A stretch of 11,338 nucleotides of DNA from RGIG1959 sp964564305 (GTDB lineage Bacteria > Bacillota > Clostridia > Oscillospirales > Acutalibacteraceae), in the NCBI GenBank assembly GCA_964564305.1, contig CAZMAM010000040.1, positions 1-11,338 on the forward strand. Reading direction: 5' to 3'. The notes beneath the pieces are model-generated. The model worked only from the letters and a program-made list of their open reading frames with translations, was not told where the DNA came from and did not search any database. Numbering within the stretch: the first letter of the stretch is position 1; each line of letters starts with the position of its first letter. The position numbers and the translations under genes were made by a program. This document shows positions 6,806-11,338 of the stretch, in pieces.

Positions 6806-7642
6806 ATGGCAAAAAATGATCGGGCCGAAATTGTTGTTTCCGATTTAAAGACGGATCCCGACAGAGTTCCCTCCAGGCGAAGAGGAAAAGAATCATCCGT
6901 CACCGAAAATATGGACAGCAGCCTAAAATTCAAAGTAGTGGAATCCTATAAAGTGCTGCGTGCCAATATTATGTTTTCCATTATCAAAAGCGGGTGCAAA
7001 TCTTTTGTGGTGTCCAGTTCGCTTCCGGGCGAAGGAAAATCGACCATTGCGGTAAACACCGCAATTTCTCTTGCCATGACCGATGCGCGGGTGTTGCTGA
7101 TTGATACGGATCTCCGTCGCCCGAAAGTAAACCGGTTTTTCGGATTGCCGAATACTCCCGGATTAAGCAATTATTTAATCGGTATGAATGCTTTTCCGGA
7201 TGTGGTACACACCACCCAGTATGCCAATCTCATGGTGATGTGCGCGGGGTCCCGCGTGCCGAATCCTTCTGAATTGATGGCCAGCGTGCAAATGAAAGAA
7301 CTGCTGGAACGCCTGAAGGAAAAATTCGATTACATTGTCATTGATGCTCCTCCCTTAAATGTTGTATCCGATCCGTATCCGCTGATTAAGGCAACCGATG
7401 GCGTTTTGCTGGTCGCTTTTCAAAATCGGTCGGATTACCGGGAAATGGACAAAACCATTAAAAGCCTTGAAGTGCTGGATTGCAAAGTTCTCGGTATGGT
7501 GCTTAACGGTATGGAGGATAAAAAGCACAGCAATAAATACTATTATTCCAAAGGCCGGTACGGTTACGGTTACGGGTATGGTTACGGCTACGGCTATGGG
7601 TACGGATACGGAAGCGATAGAGATGCATCCTCCAAAAAATAG
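6806..7642 (+). CDS. cpsD: CpsD-family BY-type tyrosine kinase with a Tyr-Gly repeat tail
   Basis: This 278-residue cytoplasmic kinase belongs to the CpsD/YwqD/CapB family. Walker A is PGEGKST (74-80), Walker A' LLIDTDLRRP (97-106) and Walker B YIVIDAPP (176-183). Such kinases autophosphorylate on a C-terminal tyrosine cluster when activated by the CpsC partner. Here the cluster is extreme: YYY near residue 245, then nine uninterrupted Tyr-Gly pairs at 252-269, giving about 12 tyrosines. Family members usually have a shorter, mixed cluster. Gly codons in the repeat are all four synonyms and Tyr uses both, so it is not a fresh DNA slippage product. The downstream gene encodes the matching phosphatase. 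Confidence 0.95.
   Translation: MAKNDRAEIVVSDLKTDPDRVPSRRRGKESSVTENMDSSLKFKVVESYKVLRANIMFSIIKSGCKSFVVSSSLPGEGKSTIAVNTAISLAMTDARVLLIDTDLRRPKVNRFFGLPNTPGLSNYLIGMNAFPDVVHTTQYANLMVMCAGSRVPNPSELMASVQMKELLERLKEKFDYIVIDAPPLNVVSDPYPLIKATDGVLLVAFQNRSDYREMDKTIKSLEVLDCKVLGMVLNGMEDKKHSNKYYYSKGRYGYGYGYGYGYGYGYGYGSDRDASSKK
7559..7612 (+). repeat. Tyr-Gly dipeptide repeat (nine units) in the kinase tail
   Basis: Eighteen codons alternate Tyr and Gly without interruption. Tyr is TAC seven times and TAT twice; Gly uses GGT, GGG, GGC and GGA. The six-base period is clear at DNA level but scrambled at third positions. Confidence 0.95.
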
Positions 7643-7653
7643 GGTGAGCGGTT

Positions 7654-8370
7654 ATGTATAAAATCGACTTCCATACGCATATTCTCCCCAAAATGGACGA
7701 TGGTGCGGCATCGACAGAGATTTCCCTGTCGATGCTTTCACAATTATCCGATCAGGGAGTCAGTGATGTTGTCCTTACACCTCATTATTATTCCGGCCGT
7801 GAGCCGATGGAAGTCTTTCTTCAAAGGCGCAGGCACTCGTTTGAGCATCTTTGCGAATCGCTGCCTCCTGATGCGCCCAAGGTGCATTTGGGGTGTGAAG
7901 TTTATTTTACCGAGTTTCTCTTTAATCATGAGGATTTGCGGCCTCTGTGTATCGACGGTACCGATGTGATGCTGGTGGAGCTTCCCGGGCATCAAATTCG
8001 GACGGAAAAACTGATTGACGCCATCGCACGGTTGGCTGCAGATTATTATGTCACTCCGGTTTTGGCGCACATTGAACGTTTTCCGTGGCTGTGGCAGCAC
8101 AAACGGAATTTGGAACGTTTAGAAGATATCGGGTGTTTGCTGCAGATGAATCTGTCTTCGTTTACCGTGCGGGGTAAGGGCCCGTTGTTGAAATTGGCCG
8201 CAAACGGGTATTTAAGCGCGGTCGGCACCGATGCGCACAATACGGATTCCCGTGCGCCGGAATATGATGAAGGGCTCGCCGTTTTGCGCGAGTCCATCGG
8301 CAGAAACGGGATTGACGATTTACAGCAGAGCATGGCGGATTTGCTGAATCTTCCCGAAATATCGGAATAG
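7654..8370 (+). CDS. cpsB: CpsB/YwqE-family PHP tyrosine phosphatase
   Basis: This 238-residue cytoplasmic protein is a PHP-family, metal-dependent phosphotyrosine phosphatase that dephosphorylates BY-kinases. Metal-binding motifs are intact: HTH (7-9) leading into LPKMDDG, His44 in LTPHYY, Glu82 in GCEVYF, His139 in AHIER, and Asp193 with His195 in GTDAH. The length is typical (about 240-255). It starts 11 bases after the kinase stop with a GGTGAG-like ribosome site and completes an activator-kinase-phosphatase trio. The order here is C-D-B, not the streptococcal A-B-C-D. No glycosyltransferase gene follows, so its control target may be encoded elsewhere. Confidence 0.94.
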   Translation: MYKIDFHTHILPKMDDGAASTEISLSMLSQLSDQGVSDVVLTPHYYSGREPMEVFLQRRRHSFEHLCESLPPDAPKVHLGCEVYFTEFLFNHEDLRPLCIDGTDVMLVELPGHQIRTEKLIDAIARLAADYYVTPVLAHIERFPWLWQHKRNLERLEDIGCLLQMNLSSFTVRGKGPLLKLAANGYLSAVGTDAHNTDSRAPEYDEGLAVLRESIGRNGIDDLQQSMADLLNLPEISE

Positions 8371-8404
8371 AAATATCGGGAATCAATGGCATACGGCATA
8401 ATGG

Positions 8405-8463
8405 TAACGGGCGCATTGTGCGCTATCGGCTGTGTGATTGCTGAATCGGCGAACGGCCCGTTA
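8405..8463 (+). terminator. Possible terminator or structured RNA after cpsB
   Basis: TAACGGGC (8405-8412) pairs perfectly with GCCCGTTA (8456-8463), and TTTGTTT follows. The 43-base loop contains a smaller hairpin, GCGC/GCGC (8411-8423, partly competing). The loop is longer than in a standard terminator, so a branched RNA element is the alternative. Another near-palindrome, TTCCCGA/TCGGGAA, spans the cpsB stop (about 8351-8383). Confidence 0.4.
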
Positions 8464-8579
8464 TTTGTTTGATTGATTTCTTGGATCGCGCGGGTCAGCG
8501 CTCAAAGAAAACGGCCGTTTTGGGTTTTCCTTCAAAATGATGTGTTTTTCCCCTGATAAGACATGATGAGGATACGCCG

Positions 8580-9413
8580 ATGAAGCTACCCCTTTCTCGA
8601 ACCCTTTCGCTGCGCGGGTCGGATGTGCCGTATTATTCTTTTCCCCTTTTTGACGGAGTACCGTTTATCCGGAACGGTTTTTCCACCCGCTTGGGCGGTG
8701 TAAGCGAGGGCTTATACCAAAGTATGAACCTCGATTTCAACCGCCATGACACCTATGAGCATGTCCGGGAGAATTTTCGTCTGTTTTGCCGCGCTGTCGG
8801 GGTCAGCGACAGAGATGTTGTTATTGCCGCACAGACGCATCACGACGGTATTCTGCGCGTGACTGCCGACGATCGCGGAAAAGGCATCGACCGTCCGTGT
8901 GATTATGCGGATATCGATGGCTTGATGACCGACGAGCCGGATGTGGTGCTTTGTGCGCAGTGTGCCGACTGCGTGGTGTTGTTCTATGCGGATCCGGTCA
9001 AACGGGCCGTGGCTGTTTCTCATTCCGGCTGGAGGGGAACGGTATGCGGTATGGCCGGGAAAACGGTTCGCCGAATGCAAAAGGAATTTGGGAGCGACCC
9101 TTCGGATATTCTGGTGGGAATCGGGCCGTCCATCGGTCCGTGTTGTTTTGAAACGGAAGGGCCGGTCGCCGAGCGATTTTTATCGTTTCCTTTTGCCAAA
9201 TCGGTTATTCGCGATGCCGGTCACGGAAAATTTTTTATTGATTTGTGGGAAACCAATCGGCAAATTTTGCTTGAATCGGGAATAAAACCCGGGCATATTG
9301 CCGTCACCGATTTGTGTACCTGCTGCCATTCGGATGTTTTCTGGTCTCACCGTGCGGTTGGGCCCGGTCGCGGTAATTTGGCTGCGCTGATTGCAATAAA
9401 GAGGGAACTTTAA
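8580..9413 (+). CDS. pgeF: PgeF/YfiH-family laccase-domain protein
   Basis: This 277-residue protein belongs to the YfiH (DUF152, multicopper polyphenol oxidase/laccase-domain) family. Members are cytoplasmic; bacterial and human (LACC1/FAMIN) proteins are reported as purine nucleoside phosphorylase/adenosine deaminases, and E. coli PgeF prevents wrong residues entering peptidoglycan precursors. Conserved metal-site residues are present: His87 in AAQTHHDG, Cys131 in QCADCVV and His148 in SHSGWRG. Other family motifs are GIGPSIGPCCFE and the C-terminal GRGNLAALI. The length is normal. Start ATG 8580 has GAGG nine bases upstream. The gene lies 209 bp after cpsB and one base before the HAD phosphatase gene, with which it is probably cotranscribed. 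Confidence 0.92.
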   Translation: MKLPLSRTLSLRGSDVPYYSFPLFDGVPFIRNGFSTRLGGVSEGLYQSMNLDFNRHDTYEHVRENFRLFCRAVGVSDRDVVIAAQTHHDGILRVTADDRGKGIDRPCDYADIDGLMTDEPDVVLCAQCADCVVLFYADPVKRAVAVSHSGWRGTVCGMAGKTVRRMQKEFGSDPSDILVGIGPSIGPCCFETEGPVAERFLSFPFAKSVIRDAGHGKFFIDLWETNRQILLESGIKPGHIAVTDLCTCCHSDVFWSHRAVGPGRGNLAALIAIKREL

Positions 9414-9414
9414 T

Positions 9415-10062
9415 TTGAAATCCATAGTTTGCTTTGATTTGGACGGTACGGTGCTGGCGTCTCAAAAAGGTGTTTTTCGTTCTGTCGCATATGCCATGAA
9501 GGGGCTTGGAATGCCTGTTCCTTCCGATTGTGAGCTGATGGCTTTTTTGGGGCCTCCGCTACAGGTGGGATTAACCGAGGTTTGTCATGTTCCGGCTTCC
9601 CGGTTAGATGAGGCCATCCGGTTGTACCGTACCTATTATCGCGAGACAGGCATGTTTGAGGCAGAAATTTATGAAGGCATTCCGTGGGCGGTTCGTACCC
9701 TGCGTGAAAACGGCAGAAAATGCGTGATTACCACATCCAAGCCGGAGGCATTTTCCCGAGTGATTCTGAAACATTTTGGCGCGGATACGCTGTTTGACGG
9801 TATATACGGCAGCTTGTTGGACAATACCCGAAGCCGGAAATCCGAAGTGCTGGCTTACGCGCTGCGTCAAAACGAGGCAGACGCGGAAAAATCCGTTTTA
9901 ATCGGGGATAGGTTTTATGATGCTCTCGGCGCACAGGAAATCGGCATGGACTGTGTCGGTGTGCTGTACGGGTACGGAAGTCGGGAGGAATTGGAGCATG
10001 CCGGCGTGATGCACTGTGTGGAAACCGCCGCGCAGTTGCCGGAATATTTGATGTCGTTATAG
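9415..10062 (+). CDS. HAD-superfamily phosphatase, phosphoglycolate phosphatase-like
   Basis: This 215-residue enzyme has all four HAD motifs: DLDGT with nucleophile Asp8 and Asp10, the motif II Thr107/Ser108 in TTSK, Lys142 after an inserted cap domain, and GDRFYD (Asp165, Asp169). The C1 helical cap (about 20-90) and overall pattern resemble Gph/COG0546 phosphatases, which hydrolyse small phosphometabolites such as phosphoglycolate or nucleotides; the substrate cannot be told. The start is TTG, supported by AGGGA about nine bases upstream, with one base separating it from pgeF. The stop TAG overlaps the presumed TA target of a mobile-element end that begins directly afterwards, so the last residues might differ in relatives without the insertion. 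Confidence 0.9.
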   Translation: MKSIVCFDLDGTVLASQKGVFRSVAYAMKGLGMPVPSDCELMAFLGPPLQVGLTEVCHVPASRLDEAIRLYRTYYRETGMFEAEIYEGIPWAVRTLRENGRKCVITTSKPEAFSRVILKHFGADTLFDGIYGSLLDNTRSRKSEVLAYALRQNEADAEKSVLIGDRFYDALGAQEIGMDCVGVLYGYGSREELEHAGVMHCVETAAQLPEYLMSL

Positions 10063-10078
10063 GGCAACACCGCAAAAG
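10062..10078. mobile_element. Solo left end of the MITE-like element
   Basis: After TA (10060-10061) and one variable base, GGCAACACCGCA (10063-10074) matches the left repeat of the element at 5711. It continues with AAAG, one C fewer than the full repeat. No good right end follows before the next gene; only a decayed GGTGTGCC at about 10093-10100 could pair with it. It is best read as a remnant. Confidence 0.5.
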
Positions 10079-10140
10079 TTCGGTTTATATATTGGTGTGC
10101 CGGATATATGGCCGTTTTGATAGATTTAGCAGAGTTTTTC

Positions 10141-10146
10141 GGGAGG
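10141..10146 (+). promoter_or_regulatory. Shine-Dalgarno site deciding the DUF362 start
   Basis: GGGAGG lies nine bases before an in-frame TTG at 10156. The upstream ATG at 10108 has no recognisable ribosome site. Confidence 0.6.
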
Positions 10147-10155
10147 CGCTTAAAG

Positions 10156-11022
10156 TTGAAACCGATTGTTTATTTTACACGTGGCATAACGCCGCAGGCG
10201 GTTGCCGGATTATATGAGAAATTAGGTGTCGAACTTCCCGGCAAAGTGGCCGTTAAGGTTCATTCAGGCGAAGTGGGGAACCAAAATTTTCTTCGTCCCG
10301 ATTTTTGGAAACCGGTTGTCGATAAAGTCGGAGGTACGGTTGTCGAATGCAATACCGCCTACGACGGAGAACGCGATACTACGGAAAAGCACTGTACAAC
10401 TATATCCGCGCATGGTTGGGATCGCTGCTTTGAGGTTGATTTGATGGACGCCGAGGGGCCCGACTTGGAATTGTCGATTCCAGACGGCAGAAGAATTCAA
10501 AAAAATTATGTGGGCAAACATCTTGCCAATTACGATTCTATGCTGGTTCTTTCCCATTTTAAGGGGCATCCGATGGGCGGATTCGGCGGAGCGCTCAAAC
10601 AGCTTTCTATTGGCGTCGCTTCCTCATTCGGAAAAGCTTATATCCATGGGGCCGGGGATCCCGGTGCGATGTGGACGGCGGATCACGATTCTTTCCTGGA
10701 GTCGATGGCGGACGCCGCGATGTCCGTTGTCCGGTTTTTCGATAATCGTTTGGCCTATATTAATGTCATGAAAAATATGTCGGTGGATTGCGACTGCTGC
10801 GCCGTGGCGGAGGATCCGTGTATGCGGGATATCGGCATCTTGGCTTCTGTGGACCCTGTGGCGATTGACCAGGCATGTCTCGATTTGGTTTACGCGGCGA
10901 AAGACGATCCCGGGCAGGCGCATTTGCTGGAACGCATCGAAAGCCGAAACGGAGTCCATACGGTGGAAGCCGCCGCGCAGCTGGGATTCGGGCAAAGAGA
11001 TTACCGGCTGGTGGAAGTGTAA
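10156..11022 (+). CDS. DUF362 family protein
   Basis: This 288-residue protein belongs to DUF362, a family of uncharacterised proteins often linked to iron-sulfur clusters. Recognisable segments: the N-terminal KPIVYFTRGITP, VVECNTAYDGERDTTEKH, the Gly-rich HFKGHPMGGFGGALKQLSIG (from residue 134), and the cysteine-bearing CDCCAVAEDPC (212-222) followed by DIGILASVDPVAIDQACLD. Four cysteines in eleven residues could bind metal (inference). No signal peptide or membrane helix is seen, so it is probably cytoplasmic. I chose TTG 10156 because of its strong ribosome site and because family-like sequence starts there. An ATG 48 bases upstream would add 16 residues that do not look like the family. 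It may be cotranscribed with the HAD gene, 93 bp away. Confidence 0.85.
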   Translation: MKPIVYFTRGITPQAVAGLYEKLGVELPGKVAVKVHSGEVGNQNFLRPDFWKPVVDKVGGTVVECNTAYDGERDTTEKHCTTISAHGWDRCFEVDLMDAEGPDLELSIPDGRRIQKNYVGKHLANYDSMLVLSHFKGHPMGGFGGALKQLSIGVASSFGKAYIHGAGDPGAMWTADHDSFLESMADAAMSVVRFFDNRLAYINVMKNMSVDCDCCAVAEDPCMRDIGILASVDPVAIDQACLDLVYAAKDDPGQAHLLERIESRNGVHTVEAAAQLGFGQRDYRLVEV

Positions 11023-11067
11023 TCCGTTGCTGAGGTCCAGGTTGCTTCTTTGATCGGATCATACCGA

Positions 11068-11095
11068 TGGTATCGATTTTCTGGTATCGATTTTC
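11068..11095. repeat. Perfect 14-bp tandem duplication
   Basis: TGGTATCGATTTTC occurs twice in immediate succession (11068-11081, 11082-11095), in the gap between the DUF362 gene and the tRNAs. The preceding ATACC/GGTAT (11061-11073) is a short hairpin that could, with the following TTTT, be a weak terminator for the DUF362 gene. Confidence 0.7.
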
Positions 11096-11134
11096 CGAAC
11101 ATCTCTCGCATATTTTTTTTGTATATTTTAGTAA

Positions 11135-11171
11135 AATCCCTTCGCATGGCAGATAACCGTGCGGAGGGATT
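11135..11171. terminator. Convergent, probably bidirectional terminator
   Basis: AATCCCTTCGCA (11135-11146) pairs with TGCGGAGGGATT (11160-11171) over 12 positions, with one position a G-U wobble on the plus-strand RNA. A T-rich tail (CATTTTT) follows on the plus strand, and TTTTACT on the minus strand. It lies between the DUF362 gene and the oppositely oriented tRNAs, so it probably ends both transcripts. Confidence 0.7.
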
Positions 11172-11177
11172 CATTTT

Positions 11178-11253
<76 letters not shown>

Positions 11254-11258
11254 CGATA

Positions 11259-11335
11259 TGGCGACCCGGAACGGGCTCGAACCGTCGACCTCTAGCGTGA
11301 CAGGCTAGCGTTCTAACCAGCTGAACTACCGGGCC
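11259..11335 (-). tRNA. tRNA-Asp (anticodon GTC)
   Basis: On the minus strand, acceptor stem GGCCCGG pairs with CCGGGTC. Other arms are GTTC/GAAC, anticodon stem CTAGC/GCTAG around loop CTGTCAC, and GACGG/CCGTT with TTCGAGC. Discriminator G, expected for Asp, and CCA are encoded. It lies upstream of tRNA-Thr in the same unit; its promoter is outside the window. Confidence 0.97.
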
Positions 11336-11338
11336 ATC

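Noticed and set aside
7559..7612. The six-base periodic repeat as a CRISPR or non-coding microsatellite
   Set aside because: It has no spacers, is wholly in frame inside the kinase gene, and its codons vary synonymously.
10108..10155. ATG 10108 as the DUF362 start
   Set aside because: It has no ribosome site, and the added 16 residues do not resemble the family N-terminus; TTG 10156 has GGGAGG at good spacing.

Overview
The window looks like a chromosomal segment from a Gram-positive, anaerobic, gut-type Bacillota (class Clostridia, perhaps Oscillospirales). The evidence is purine-rich Shine-Dalgarno sites, TTG and GTG starts, a Bacillota-type CpsC/CpsD/CpsB trio, tRNAs with encoded CCA, and moderately high GC from about 1.3 kb onward. 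The taxonomic call is inference; no rRNA or lineage marker is present.

Left edge (1-1349): the outer end of a mobile element that extends off the window (1-50), an AT-rich unrecognised reading frame (to 313), a 5-helix membrane protein of unknown function with a low-complexity tail (370-1068), and a hairpin-rich intergenic stretch ending in a run of nine G just before the next gene. Middle (1350-5670): a translationally coupled three-gene operon (both junctions are ATGA overlaps) encoding a MoxR AAA+ ATPase, a DUF58 protein and a large membrane-anchored transglutaminase-like protein. Such sets are widespread and thought to act as an ATPase-driven envelope or maturation module, but the substrate is unknown.

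Junction (5671-6056): the operon's intrinsic terminator has been split by a 176-bp MITE-like element with perfect 18-bp terminal inverted repeats and an apparent TA target duplication. The stem lies on its left and the T-tract on its right. Related element ends occur at 38-50 and 10062-10078. A sigma-A-type promoter with a nearby inverted repeat then drives the next operon.

Right half: cpsC-cpsD-cpsB-like genes (6057-8370) encode a polysaccharide co-polymerase/kinase activator, a BY-kinase with a (Tyr-Gly)9 tail, and a PHP-family tyrosine phosphatase. No glycosyltransferase, flippase or polymerase gene follows. After a structured intergenic region come pgeF/yfiH (8580-9413), a HAD phosphatase (9415-10062) and a DUF362 protein (10156-11022). 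A convergent hairpin then separates these from tRNA-Asp and tRNA-Thr on the minus strand at the right edge.

Most genes are ordinary housekeeping or envelope genes. The most unusual features are the terminator-splitting MITE and its relatives, and the Tyr-Gly repeat of the kinase, whose varied codons suggest selection on the protein. I did not find convincing evidence for a wholly new multi-gene system.
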